Below the pieces are notes generated by a model. It was given only the letters and a program-made list of their open reading frames with translations. It did no database searches and had not been told where the DNA came from. From Datnioides undecimradiatus (taxonomy: Eukaryota > Chordata > Actinopteri > Lobotiformes > Datnioididae): DNA of 64,000 nt. Location: contig WARS01000025.1 of assembly GCA_008933995.1 (NCBI GenBank), positions 3,889,477 to 3,953,476 of the forward strand, given 5' to 3'. Numbering within the stretch: position 1 is the first letter of the stretch; every line of letters starts with the position of its first letter. Positions 1 to 13,600 of this stretch are shown here, in pieces. A program made the translations under genes and the position numbers.

Positions 1-309
1 CCCGATGTGGCCAAGAACGTGCTGCCAGCTCTCTGGAGACCGCACAATGTGAAAAGGTTTCTCGGCCTTTTTCTGGACTTTATTGTCTGCTTTGTAACAA
101 AAGAGGGTGGGCTCTTATGGGAGTGGGTGGGCTCCAGATGATGGTCGCTGACTTATGTTTGACCTTGATCATAAAAAAAGGGACCGATAAGACAAGATAT
201 ATGACTTTTCATCAGTTGATGAAGGGAGACCCAGATATTGTACTATTTAATTTACACTGCGCACCTTTATTGTGACTAAAGGTACTCTTGCACTATACTG
301 TGCACCAAC

Positions 310-660
310 TCATCAACTACTGAAAGGATTGCCGTGATATTTTGTACAGCTATTCATAGTGCAGAGAGGATAAAGCCTTCTGATCGCGTGACACCACCAT
401 GAGGTTCATGTTTGCGGTTTGGAGTGAAATATACAGGTCATTACTGGACATTTATGGAAGGGATGCTGTGCAATTTGTGCACCTACTCACTTCCTTTTCA
501 GGATGAGCTTTGCCGATTCCTTTATATTTCATCTAGAAACATCAATAGGGCTTGCATGTTTATGACTCAGCTGTATTCAGTGCTTATTAGCAAATGCATG
601 CTAACATACTAACTAAGAGCTAGCATGTTGATGTTAGCGCTAACATATTTTTCCTAATTA
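310..660 (+). repeat. Dispersed repeat family A, copy 1
   Basis: The end of this stretch (about 563-655) has the signature 'cagctgta...cagtgcttattagcaaatg...catgctaacat', which also occurs at 6097-6153. Tandem 'gctaaca/gctagcatg' words follow. This is an old interspersed teleost repeat with no coding capacity. The boundaries are approximate because terminal repeats were not resolved by eye. Confidence 0.6.
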
Positions 661-2199
661 CACTTAGATAACTATATTTAGTAGTTTCTAAAGCTAATAA
701 TGTGGCTGTTCTGACTTATTATGTCATTATTTAACTAAGATCATTTGAAGATCCTGGTTTTAATCTAACGTTAATAAACAAATTGTGCCTGCAGATAAAT
801 GGATATCATCTTCTAGGGTCAGCTGATCAGTTCTGTATAAACATTTTTTTCTTGCCAGATATGATAGTTAGACATTTTTCATTATGTTATTAGAAAACAT
901 TGGTCTCCATAAAATTACTGTTTGAAGTTAGTGTTTGACATTATTTGAAACAAAATTTTCCAGACATGATTGTACTATTTGAATAGTTTTTGTTGATGTT
1001 GGACATAATTTTGTCCATCTGAATATCGGTATATTGCAGTAATTAACATATGTTACCAATATTCAGTTATGCTTATCTTCCACTTTCATGCTAGCCAGTT
1101 TACTAACATTTGCAGACACCAAATGTATTTTAACTATTCCATATTCACAAAAAAATAAAGTGATACTGATCGCTGAAATTAAGGCAACAAATAGGTTACT
1201 AAACAACTTTTTAGCTCATGTTTTAAAAAGAATATCCAAAAAGTAAAGAGATAACTCATGAGCCAATACAACCCAATACAACACACAACACTTAGTGTGA
1301 TGCAGGATTTAAGGTATCACTCCTCATTGCTCAAAAAGCAGCATTTTGAGCCTTTGACATCATTGATCAATGATGCAGATGCTGAGCAGATCAATATTAT
1401 TTGGTATGATTTCACTCATGTGTTTCCCTCACACTGTGCCATCAGTTTATACACACACACACACACACACAAAGAAGTGACACAAAATAAGTGAAAGTCA
1501 AGTGGAGTGTTCCTTCCTGAACCACTGTAAATACACGTTTGGAGGGAGGTTAACAAGGGGCGAGGTCATAGATTAATGAAGAGGAGGAGGAAATGATGTT
1601 ATGCACTCTTTATGATCGCTAACCGTGAAGAAAAAGGACTCAACCTGACCTCATGATTAGACAGAACCAGAGTTTTTTTTATGCTAATTTGAAGCTGACG
1701 TTGTGCATTTTAATAGCTTGTGTTGTTTTCTTTTTTTTCCAAATCTTAGGGGTGAGCGCTTCTTAAATGAACTGGAATGAAAATGATTTGCAGCATGTAG
1801 AAAAACAGAAAACTGAACTCCTGTCAAGGCAGCGGATATTCATCGGCGTGAGATTGAAGAGATTACCTGAAATACAGATTTTTTTTTCCAAGAGTTTAGT
1901 CCCTTTTAAGAGAAGTAATGCAGCGATAACACAGTATACATTAAAAAAGTCAGTCTGACAGTCTGAAGTCTCCACTGTGGATGAGACAATAAGTTCTGTT
2001 TTTCCTGCTTGCAGACACTGATGAATTTCAAATACACTCTGGTGATGTATTCAGCAAATTTACCCCATACATTACCCTCTGCGTGCATCGCAAGAAAGAA
2101 ATATGCTTATTTATGCGGGAGCTTCTGCTCTTCAGTCTGCCCTTGTGTTCTGCCTGATGAACTGATTAATTCTCTATAAGCAGTATGAGAAACAGATAT

Positions 2200-2850
2200 A
2201 GGGGAAGCGGGATCGGGCGAGGAGCTGAGTAGTAAGTGACAGCGCGGCTGATTCCGGCTCGGTTTTAAAGAGGGCTGATACAGAGCGGCAGAAAAGGGAA
2301 CAGAAAGTGAAACAGGCGCAAATATTGCAATATTAGTCTTTCTTCTGCATGGATTTTATATTTTTCCTGTAAAGAAGATAGAAAAAAAAACTTCTTTCTC
2401 GAGAAAGACGTGACAGCAGCGAGCAGCTTCTTTGGGGATCTCATTTGCTACGACTTCTGCTGATGTGGTCTTCCTCATATAATGCCCTCTTCAGCAACTC
2501 TTTGGCTGCAGTCCACCAGAGGATAGACCCCTTGAACCTTGCGCTAGTCACACGGGCTGATATCTCATCTCTGCTGCTGCGCACCTCCGCGGTGATGATG
2601 CAGCAAAAGCTCTGCGATCAAGGTTAATGAAAGTTGAAGCAGCCTGCAGCAGCCCAGTTCACACTAAAGACTTAATCAGAGGATCTCCTGCATAAAGATG
2701 GCGGTTTTCCTGTCGGATGTCATCACCCTTGAAGACTGCCACAGATGCTCAGCAGCCGTAGTCGCTGCTGGGTCTCTGTTTGAGCTCAGTTTTTACCTTC
2801 CATCGCAGTGGAACCACTATGCCTGCTTGTTAAATACATTTTAGATACAA
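2200..2850 (+). other. GC-richer block with short open frames; possible alternative first exon or conserved element
   Basis: This block is richer in G+C and CpG than its surroundings. It carries a 60-codon frame (2445-2627) and a 48-codon frame starting at an ATG in good context at about 2698. Neither resembles a known protein. A promoter/first exon feeding the acceptor at 7018/7019 would need to end in the phase that leaves two bases of a codon. No donor was convincingly identified. Confidence 0.2.
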
Positions 2851-5829
2851 GGCAAAAGAATTCAAGCAGAAACATTCAGCCCATCGTTTTTAAAGGAATG
2901 AGTATTGTTAGATTTAAAGAAATTTGTAAAATAAGCTCACTTGTTTGCTTACTGAGCGTTAAATGACAAGATCAATACTGTGCTTCTGTCTGCTGGAAAA
3001 TGTAGAATTGCACTCCTGCAATATTGCTGGGACTCAAGGCAAAACATTTTGCCACGTTCTCAAATAGTTTTAAGTCTTCTTCATTCCAGCACAATGTTCA
3101 TTTTGAAATATATTGTCCCATTTACAGTAAAATTAACAATAAGGTGTAGTACACTTAAGGCATGGATATCTTGTGACTTACACTGTTAATCATTCTAGAG
3201 GCATAGCAATACATGGCAACTCCACCTTCTTTTCCAAACATTAACAACCGTGACTCCTAAAAACCAACATGGTGATGGTCAAAAAGACAAATTAGAGGCA
3301 CTTTTAATGCCTAATGCCACTTTTTTTTTTTTCCCCACAATTGCAGTAGCTCTGCCCAACACCTGGAAACAGTGTCTAAAACTGGTGGAATTTCCCTTTA
3401 AATATTAACCTGCAGCCAGCAGCTGTTTAGCTTTTTTCAATATAATTACACGTTAGGTTCACGCTTCACAGAGTTTTTTATTGTCATTTCTTGACTGAAG
3501 CAAATTGCCAAGACGTCCCTGATCAGTAAACCCATGACCAAGGCTTCAAAACATCCCTTTAAAAGCCGAGAAGCCTCTTGTTTTCGCTACAGTCTGTGAT
3601 ACTTTAGGCCAGAAGAACTGAATGTTTTCTCGGTCAGATGTCTTTTTTGGTGCCTTCTGTTCCATCTCACCTAGAAACAAAAGCGAGGGAAGAACAAGGT
3701 CCTGCTACTATGCCCCTTTTTTTGTTACCTTCGGCATACCATGCTGATGATACAGGTGATTTTTACTTGTATTGAGCATTTTCACATTTACATTTTACTG
3801 TAGTAGAGAATCTGTACATGTCTTCCTCAACAGAACAAATCCACTTACACACATACACTCCCACAGCTAAAGCTGATAAATAATGAAAAAAGACCATTTG
3901 AGAGCGCACTATATGCGCACACACTCAGCACAGATAAAGTATCACACCCCTGCAGTGCTGCAAAATGACACACGGCTGCAAAGGCCACACATATGGAAAG
4001 TGTGCACAGCCAAACACAGAACGAGACTCTCAATCAAATATTTATGTTTTTATCAGATTAGATACCCTGCTGAGTTTCAGAGCTGTAACTGAAAAATGTG
4101 TTGCACTGAATTCATACTCCCCGATTAATTCCACACTTTGCTTCGCAAGTCTGGTATTGTTAAGTTGTTGCCCGGACAACGCACTTAATAAACAACACAG
4201 CGACACGCCTGTACTCGCTTCACACTACAGTACCAGCCTGTTAGCGATCATGGCAGATAGAGCAGGAGACGTCAGCGAGCACCGTAATTATATTCTGGAT
4301 GGAATGCACGGAGGCCGCAGCTCTCATCCGTCTTCAGCGCTGACACATGGGAAGATGAGAGGTAGAGAGGCAGCATCCAGGGCTTGTCTCCGCCTCGTCA
4401 GTCTCGCTGACACCTGGAACCGCTCAATCTCCTTACCTGGTGGAGGACAGAGTGGCAGGATGAGACGGTTGGACAGAGAGGATGACAGAAATGGATGAAA
4501 GGAATGGAGATGATATGCAGGGAGGGAGTGTGAGTGACAGACTTAGAGGATGGAGTGGTTGAAGTTGTTGGTTTTTCTTACATAAATACGCACACGCATA
4601 TATTACATTATCAGTAACTGCATTCAGACACTGTGTCCCATCACAAATAAATAATCCCTCATGAACACTTGATCCAAAGTGCGTGGAACTTTTTTTTTTT
4701 TGGTTGCCTTATCAGACTTTTGACTTTAAATCCAGTCGCAAGCAGCCTATTGGTCGCCAGATTATCTCTCAGCAGAGCGAAATGCAAATCGGAAAGGGAC
4801 TACATTTAGATTCACAACAATGAGCGGAAACACTGTGAGCAGAGACGGTAGGCTGCGCTCTCCTCCTTAAAGAAGTCTTCTGTTTTTCCAGACAGGTCTA
4901 TTTTCTGCACAAGAAACCAAAAAAAAAAAGAAAGAAAGAAAGGCTCACCTGCAGCTGAGCGTCGAAGCAGCAGACTTTATTTCTCTATTCATTATTCATT
5001 ACTCATACAAGCTCTATTTTAGAAGCTGCAGACCCAGCTCTATCCCCGCTAAAGATACTTTCTCCTCAAGCTTATGTGCTGCCATGTGTGATGAAAATGA
5101 GGAGTGAGCCTCCTGCGCAGGAAGAGGAAGCAGACGAGATTTTTGCCGCGCACAAATCTGTTTGAATTTATTTTTTTTTAAAGACTGTGTACACACAAAA
5201 CACACCCTGGACTCCAACAAGAAATGTGGACTGATGCACACTTTCATGAATATATGCATTTATTTATAGCAAAACCTGGCTGCGTATACTTTTTGTATTT
5301 TGGGGGGGTATGCAGAGATTACTTTTCCTCTCCTGTTAACTCTTTCACTCTACCCCGCAACATTCACAAATACACAGATTTCCACTGTTTAGACTAAAAG
5401 TTTGTTGTCTCTCTGAAGCCTCCTCACCCTCTGGGGAGAATCATGCTGATTTTCTTCTGCAGCTCTCTGCATATGGCAGCCTGAATGTCCTGATTTTATG
5501 CTCACTGACTCCGGTCTCATCACCATATCCTGTAAGTGGGAAAAAAAAAACCCCATCCTGTTTTAATCTGGGTAATAACATGCTGAGCTCTTATTACAAC
5601 CGCTGTAAACTTGTCTGTCAACCAAAAGGAGTCCTGATACTTAACATGCTGACCTTAAAGACGTGTCAATTAGCAAAGCAGAACATCTGTGACCATGGTA
5701 AAGCAGCCGGACTTTGCATTGTAAGTCATATATTGCTTAAATGTTGATTACTTGTAGATATAGCACATCTGTACATAGATATAGCTTTGTACATGTGCTA
5801 GTAGCATAGCTCAAGTGATAACAATTTCA

Positions 5830-6153
5830 GTCAGTTGGTCCAACACTTGTATCCAGTCTAGAATATCTTAACAACTATCAAATCGTGATGAATGTTTGTG
5901 TGATCCTCTGACCTGGTGGTGGTGCAGTGAAATATATATACATGCACTAACACATGATATAGACATTTGTGGTCTCCAGATGGCGATCCCTCAACCTCCC
6001 CAAACCAAACCCCTTCCTCCAAGGTCCCCACGAGCTTAACTTTACATGGTTGCATCATCAGATCAAAATTGCAATATTTAAAAACTATATACGCCCCTTC
6101 AGCCTTAGCTGTACTTTGTGTTTAGTGCTAATTGGCAAATGTAAACATGCTAA
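5830..6153 (+). repeat. Dispersed repeat family A, copy 2
   Basis: This copy begins near 'ttggtccaacact...gaatatcttaacaactatc' and ends in 'gtgtttagtgctaattggcaaatg' plus 'catgctaacac'. The same order of words, in either orientation, recurs at about 310-660, 34930-35325, 36545-36905, 39615-39665 and 63520-63900. It appears non-coding and was likely spread by mobile-element activity. Confidence 0.7.
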
Positions 6154-7018
6154 CACGATGTGGGACTCAAGCTTTCATAAAAATGCCACCTTACTGATGT
6201 GATACCAGTCTGTGCAGCAGTCAAGTCTATAGTCGGCACAGGTATGACTTCATCCACATAGATCAACATGATAGCAAGTCAGAAACCAGCAGGAATGATT
6301 AAGGCCGTCGGTTCTGATTGGAGAAAAGACACTAAGAGGGGAGAGGAAGCTAACCCATTTAGACTAAAACTGTGACAAACAAAAGAGAGAAAGAAGAGGG
6401 TCTTTGGAAACAGATCAAGCCAAAACACAGATTCCCACCTTCCCTCTGTGTTTCACGTTGCACCTCTTGCTGTTATTGCACCATGAGCAGCCACCTCCCA
6501 CACTAACACTCACACATGCAACCATTCACACGAGCACACATATCTGGTCTAAAAGGCGCAGAGAAATTCGAATTAGCTGCATGACTGTACCCCATGTTTG
6601 TGTGTGTGTGTGTGAGTGTGCTGCGTGTGTGTCACTATTGGCTGTCAACGTTCCCGTTTTCTTTTCCACATTTTCTCCTCTGAAGATTTCTGAAATAAAT
6701 AATCACTCTTGATCTTTTCTTCACTTTTGTGCACTGTGGTTTTGTCAGCTGTTCTGTGCTGCACGTTTTTGGTTGTTTTTTTTTCGTTTTTACTCGGTCT
6801 CATTGTCTGTCAGTGTGTAGACAGACAAGAGAAGCAGACAGAACAGAGCAGGTAGACACATGAACTGGCCCTGCACGCAGTTGGTAGCAGATTGAGTGAG
6901 ATCAAAAAAAGAAAAGGGTCATCTTCTTACCACTAACCCAGGCAGCCTGGAGAAGAGGTCAGAGCTCACCACGGATGCAGCAGCAACCTCACTCTGCGTT
7001 TTCTCCTCCTTTCTGCAG

Positions 7019-7667
7019 CGATGACCTTTCTCCAGACTCGACTATGGGGGAGGAAGGGAAGGGAGGAGAGGGGGAGCTGCAGAGTGAGGTTGAGTCACAG
7101 CCACAGCCGCGACCCCAGCAACAGCAGCAAGAGGCTCAGCCACAGACTCAACCACCACAGCCCCATTCGGAGCCACAAACACAGACTCAACCTCCCCAAA
7201 CCAAACCTCAGCCAGAACCTGAACCGAAAGCCCAGCCTGAACCTGCACCTGCACCTACGCCAGAGCCTGAGCCTGAGCCTGAGCCTCAGCCTCAGCCCAA
7301 ACCTGAGCCTGAGCCAGAGCCTCAGGTCAAGACTCCAAATGAGGAAGCGACACTTGACACCCCTAAGACCCCGTCGCCTTGCAGAGAGGAGAAGACAGGG
7401 GGCGAGCAAGAGAAGGAAAAGTCAGAAGAAGCTGTGGAGGCAAAGAGGAGTCAAGACGAAGAGGAGGTGCAGGCCGAGCGGCGTGAGGCCCAGGCAGCAC
7501 AGGAAGAAGAGGAGGAGGAGGAAGGGGGAGGAGCAAAGGGAGGTGGGGCAGGGAGGAGAGCCAGCCTGCACCACACGGCCTCGCCCTTGAGGGTGCAGCG
7601 CAACGGGGCCGGCTCGCACTCCGCCACCTCCGACTATGAGCTCTCACTTGACCTCAAAAATAAGCAG
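7019..7667 (+). CDS. iqsec3: iqsec3 exon (first in window): Pro/Gln/Glu-rich region
   Basis: The acceptor is ctttctgcag ending at 7018 and the donor is gtaggg at 7668. The first base completes a split codon; the exon ends in phase 0 with [13 protein letters not shown], the conserved lead-in to the IQ segment. Residues 1-217. It is dominated by Pro-Gln, Pro-Glu and Pro-Lys dipeptides (about 7195-7325), then Glu/Lys-rich and Glu/Gly-rich runs, so it is predicted to be disordered. The ATG at 7044 could serve as an internal start if a downstream promoter is used. An ATG at 6975 is also in frame but lies upstream of the acceptor. Confidence 0.92.
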
Positions 7668-10600
7668 GTAGGGTTGTGTTGTGGTTGGGGGAGGGGTTGA
7701 GGGTTGTTGTGTTGTTTGGGTGAGGGGAGCGGGAGGGCAGCAGGTACAGTAACTCTGGCTTGTGTGTATTGTACGTCTTGTGGTCTGACATGTTTGTGAT
7801 GTTAAGTTTTCTGTCTGAGGAGTAGAAGGACTTTTGGTTCTTGGGGCTGGGTGCTGGTGTTTGATGAGATTTCTGTTTTTGTTTGTTTGTTTGTATTGAT
7901 CCCCGTCGGCACCTCTAGACTTTCCAGACTGTATCAACTAATGATGAGCTTCCTTTTCCTCATTAACATCATTGCACCATTGCAACATTGTCATGTCATG
8001 ACATCATTCCATCATCATCGTCACCATCATCATCATATGGTTTCATCTTTCACCAAATCTGGATTGTGAAAGTTGTTTTTTTTTTTTCTGAGAGTACTTT
8101 ATCATTTATCTCTAGGTATTTTTCTGGTGTGTTGTAATTTACTGAAAGTAGTGTATTTTTAGGTGCAGATCCTGAAATCACTGTATTATATGGGCATACA
8201 TTCACATACACGCTTCAGGGTAAAATAAAGACAACATGCAAACAAGTTGAATTTGTATATGCATGAATGAGAAGCCTTTTAATTTGTCTTTTCTCTGCTG
8301 CTGTATGAGATGCTTTGGATGATGAAAAGCCCCCATTTCCACGGAGAAGAAGCATGTGACTGTTATCTGTCCTCATCTTATTACAGCCAGTTAAACCGAT
8401 TGTGTCCGAAACTGATATGTCTCTGAACTGTGACTGTATTTAAACATGCATTTCCATGTTCTCGTGTTTGTGTTCTTATCACGCTGTTCATCAGGGGCTT
8501 GGAAATCATTACATAATCATCTCCATTTCAAGAGCCATCAGACATTCCCCATCTGTTTTCATTACCATCTAACCACCTAACCAACATTCTTCAGTCCATG
8601 GATCGTCGATCAGGTAAGGCAGCTCAGTTCGGGTCTAACTCCTGATTGGTTTTCTGCAGCTGCAGTTCAACGGGGCGCCGGTTTACACGAGAGGTTCAGG
8701 GTACTTGTCGGTAGCTAACAGCCTGTGAAAACTGTTTTTGACTCTGAAAGGGAGCTTTCCGAAGTTTCAAAGAAATAACCTTAGTGATGTCACAATGATA
8801 TCATCGTGGCTATCTCAGCCCTGAGCTTGAGCCGCAAAACTTTTAACAGTTTTCATTAAGAGCTGTAGGCGTGGGCTTTGGAAGGAGTGGACATTTAGGA
8901 GGCAGAGAGGGTCTAATTAAAGACGTTAGTGTGTTATGGGAAATGTAGTACCTTTTTGTGCTTGACACACATAAGGGAGTAAAAGTTCAGGTCTGGATGG
9001 GTCCTCATTGTTCCTATATACACAATAATGCCAAAGTTTTGCTGTAGTATGGTTGCAGCTTTTTCTACTTTATTAAGTGACTATCCTTTGATTATGGACT
9101 GTTGGTTGAAAAAGAAAAACAGACCTCTATCGCTGTGGCTGTGTGGCGTAGCATACTTGACTAACCTAATCGATAACTCAGAACAGTCAGCCGGCAATAG
9201 TTGGCCCAATGTTAAGTGTGTTTCTCTGCCTCATGACATCATCACTGTGAAGATAAATCCAGTCAGAGGTGACACAGCCAGAGTCACTTGGATTTGTGTC
9301 CTTCTCTGTCAATATTTGTTTAAATTCAGCGAATGAGATGAAAACACACAAAGCTCCAGGATAAGCTCTCGAAGCATTATGATGGATGTTTGCTAAAATC
9401 CATCTTCCAAGCGATTGGCCGCTGAAAGTAATGTATTTGAGTGAGACGGTTGCATCATTTTACTGTCAGCTGCATTTTCACTCCGTTTCGACTTCACTTC
9501 CTCAATAATCGCTTCCCTAGACAAGACTAAAGGTTCTTTTAACCCCAGATCCAAACTTCACCTCCATTCTCAGTCTTTTAATCTCACATCTGAATGTACG
9601 CCTCTTACTCGCTCTCTCTCTGTCAACAATGCCGGAGATACGCGATCAGCTGAATCGATCTTCTGTCTGTACATGTGGGCGGTGCAGGGCTTGGTGCCTC
9701 TGCAGATCAATGTCAGGGTAATTGGATCTGTGAGATGATACCTTGATTGCGTAAGAGAACCTTGTGACGAAGTATTTGAGTATTAACTTACTTCAACTTG
9801 AGCGTTTGTCCTCCAATTAATGAGTTTTAAATGTAAACATATCTATGCATTGTAGTAGAGATGTGGTAAAAATTGAGATCTGATTAATATTTTCATGCCG
9901 TGCTGAGTTTTGAGCCTTCAACATAGGAATCACAGGTGATATTGGTTTTCTAGTGTACAACCATATTTAAAAGGTGTTCATGTTAATGATGTGACTGATA
10001 GTGGCCCAACTGCGTCAAGTCTGCCCAGAAAAGTGCATTTACAGTTCAAACTGAGCATGTAACCTGACACGGTTAGCCTTGAAGACATCTTTAACTTTAT
10101 CATATCCAGAGAAACACGAACATTTTCACCATGTGACTGTTACATAACCGTACACACGGACCCAAGCAGCACAGCTCCAGCGTGAAAATCCACAAAAATG
10201 CAAAAACAGTAACGTCCATACAAAACATGAGCTGAATATTTGTGCATTTATATGAAAGTATTTAATAAACAAGAGGAAAATGAGAAAGGAGGGAAATAAC
10301 TTCAGAAGAAATTCAACTTCTTTCTGAGCACAGACAGAGGCTAAGGTGGAAAAACACAGTCGATATATCCCGTTGCTCACTAGCTGCTAGATAAAAGGCA
10401 CCTATTTGCCCCAATCAACTTAATGGTCATTGGATACATTACTAAAGATGACACAAGGTAAAAATTAGCTTCACTTTGTGTCTGAATTACTTTCATATCA
10501 CCAGTACACTAACTTGTCACCGGCATGGTCTTGTCCTGTTCAACGAAAACAAAACTGCCACCACTGTTGCACAGGTAAATCTTTCATAAATCAATATAAC

Positions 10601-13600
10601 AACAATTTGAATCAATTTTAAATTGGTTTTAAGTGACCCAGTGTTCGACAGACTCAGTTGCCATCTGCATTCTCATTTTGCCCCGAGTCTATTTAAACAC
10701 CCTCTCAGCCAAAGCCTTAGGAACACAACACTTGTTCCCTCTGTTTATACAGCGCTGACAAATTGACTAAAAAGTTGTTCATCAATGGGCCTCTGAGAAG
10801 TGAGTAACACAGGATCAGCCCTTGCTGACTGCAAAGCCTTTTGTTTTCCGGGATGATAAAGCGATGGACGGATACGCCTGACTGTAATCGCTGCTTAAGT
10901 AAATGTGTTTCCCATTCGTTTGACATTCAAAGATTGAAAGATGGAGTAAGGGCGAGGGTTCGAGTTTAGAACATCTTTTCTGTGTACATCAGGGGATTCT
11001 GTTTGGATGTGCCATGCAGGAAACAGAGAAACAGTAGAGGATGCAAACTTGGCACATGGAGCGGTGGCAGTTCAAAAGGTTTAATACATAACAAAAAGCC
11101 TAATGACGGCTGATAATCCCAGCACGGAAAATTGGGTGGACCGTAAAGCACATGCAAGATGGCACTCTGACGAGCAACAAAGGAAGTGACGCAATATACA
11201 CACGCACAAAACAAGATGCAGGTAAAACAGATCAACTGGATCAATTGGACACTGGTGGAAACAAGCACAAAAAGCGAGCAAAAGCGAGATACTTTCAAAC
11301 AAAAAAACAGGAAGTAACCAAAAACAGTCAGAAAAACCCCAAATTTAATACGTTCAGTCTTAAAACTGCTGATGCAAAAAGGCACGGATTAGCAAATGTG
11401 ATGACACTGTTCAGTGGCTGCTGACAACAGCAAAAACGTATCGCCTTACAGGTTAGACGGTTAAACTGTAGGTTTATGTTTGACTGCGAGGAGTCAATAG
11501 TGTCTTGATGTTTATGCGGCAGAATTAGCCTGTCATTAACCACTGACCTTTTGCTGCGACTGACTTTGGTCGCGGATGAATCAGCTTAGCGGATCACCAT
11601 CTTCTGATGACATCAAGTCTTTCATTGTCATCCTCATTTTGTAATACAGTCAGCACTAGTTGTGTCCCAGTTTTGCTGTTATATAATCGTCTCATTAATC
11701 ATGCAGATGTTGCTGTGCTGTAAAGACAGTGTGCATGAGCATGAAAGCTAATAATCACGGCTTTGCATTTTGCCCCTGATCTCTGCGGCATGTGAGATCG
11801 GATAATCTGCTGTTTTACTTACGCGCAGAAGTGTTTTCTTGCACATTTAAGGGGGGGGCTCTGGTAGGAGCTGATTTGTGGATGAAATGTCAGTATGAAT
11901 GGTAGTCAGTGACACACATTACCAGTTTAAATATAAGCATGTTGAACATATTGTCATGAAAATAATATGTATGACGTAAAAGAAAACCCTGCTTTTTCAA
12001 CATTATTCAGAAAATTAAATTAGTTTCCAAATGGCTTAATTTTATACTCTATCCTTAATTTAAAAAAGATGGGAAATCATGAGTCGTGTTGTCATGGCAT
12101 TGCTTTTTCTTTTTAAAAGAATAGTCCGTTTTCTTACCGTGAGTTAAAATGAGCTTGATGCCACTCTAACGAGGCAGACATGCAATAACAAGTTATCTTA
12201 GGGGAATTGTCTGCCTCCAAAGGAACAGGCAGGGCAAAAATCATGGATAAAGACTTTATATAGCAAAACCTGCCTCTCTAAATCACTAAAATAACACATG
12301 CTGTGTGTGTGCATTGTTCTTTTGGATGACCTTTAGTTCTGAGACACATTTTCATTTGCCGCTCAAACATTTCAGACAGACTAAAACACAATCCTTTCCC
12401 AAAGCCTCTGGGTGTTAATGTTTTCTGTACATGATGTAGAAAGTCTAGTATTTCACTATCTTGCGGCCACAGCTCGAACCTGTTTGGAAATGACACAAAA
12501 TGCATTTAGTGGATCACCACATCATATTTTTATACTTTATACATATTAAACCAGCCTTCCACGTATTTGACCTTTCCTCCTTTTTATGTCCTCGGCTCAC
12601 GCGCCCTACTTATTCACCCTTATATGAGGATTCCACCTTTTCCTGTCAGTTGTATCTTGTCAGTTTTTACATACAGGCAGAACTGCAGACTGCAGCGTTG
12701 TGCCACTTTGCACTGGTCTGTTTTCCACCTCATTCAAAGGGGAACATGAGGTCAGCATGGTGCTGATCTGCCCGTCAAAATCGATTTAGAGACCCGGGTG
12801 GAACAGAGCAGTGCCATCACTGTTCTCTCAAACTACTGCGTCTCTGGAATAATCTCTCTCCATCAGCGCTTAGTGAAGTGATCAGAGGTAGAACTGACAG
12901 TTGGCTAATGGGGGGGATTTTCAGCAGCCCCGCTCTTGGCGCGGTCATTCGTCTCACCGCCCCTTTCTATTCCTTACCCTCTCCTGACTGCCCGCAGCTG
13001 CTTGTTTTCTTGTTTCTTCTGTGCTCTGTTCATCCATCTTTTGAATGCTTCTGTGTTCTCCTCTTTTTTTTTTTTTTTTACATGTACAGATCCTAATCTG
13101 TGATTGTTAAACACTACATATAGCGCTAAAATGAAGCTGAGATGATTTCCGCAATGATTGTCAGAGCTGAGATTCCCAACAATAATGATGTACATATTCT
13201 ATATTTACATAGTAATCTCTTCTGCATGATTTGGTTGGACTGAAATACAGTAAAATCTCTTTAGGTTTTTGTTTAAACAGTAAACAAAATGCATTGCTTC
13301 ACAACTTCACTGTTCCGGTTCACTCAAACCTCTTGCAAAGTCGTGTTTATGCCCACAACAGGAAGCTGTTTTTTGTCAAAGAGCTCTAAAAACCCTCTGT
13401 ACACTACCTGCTCAGCACCAAACAGGAGACTGCCACAGTCAGCGACTAGTTTCCAAATATAGTAGAGTGTTTAGGAGCTAAAACCCTAAAATTTTGCCTC
13501 AGATTGTTGGTAGTGATCACAAGAAAAGTTAAAAGAGTGACAATTTGACTTAAATTTACCAGGTTACACCATTCACCGGTCTGCACACTGCTAACAACTA

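Larger units (their letters stand above)
1..7018. other. Upstream non-coding stretch (probably iqsec3 intron 1 or 5' flank)
   Basis: No exon with family resemblance is visible on either strand. The N-terminal coiled-coil exon expected for IQSEC3 is not here, so this is most simply intron 1 or the promoter-side flank of an internal start. It holds two copies of a dispersed repeat (about 310-660 and 5830-6153), an AC microsatellite (1451-1471), a GT microsatellite (6599-6614), and a relatively GC-richer block at about 2200-2850. The open frames here, including one of 177 codons ending at 4498, have no recognisable domain and are taken as chance. Confidence 0.6.

Noticed and set aside
1-140. Apparent open stretch at the left edge as the end of an exon
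   Set aside because: Frames remain open only briefly and resemble neither IQSEC3 N-terminal sequence nor any family I recognise.
3965-4498. 177-codon open frame on the plus strand
   Set aside because: No domain, no splice-consistent family match, and composition like the surrounding non-coding DNA. The in-frame ATG near 4250 has no supporting evidence.
6975-7018. ATG at 6975 as the start of iqsec3
   Set aside because: It is in frame, but a good acceptor (ctttctgcag) ends at 7018 and the expected N-terminal coiled coil is absent. The exon more likely receives upstream exons.
7021-7590. 189-codon frame, and antisense frames over the same segment
   Set aside because: They are shadows of the hexanucleotide repeat in the iqsec3 exon, where all frames stay open. 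They are rich in Arg/Ser/Leu repeats with no independent signal.
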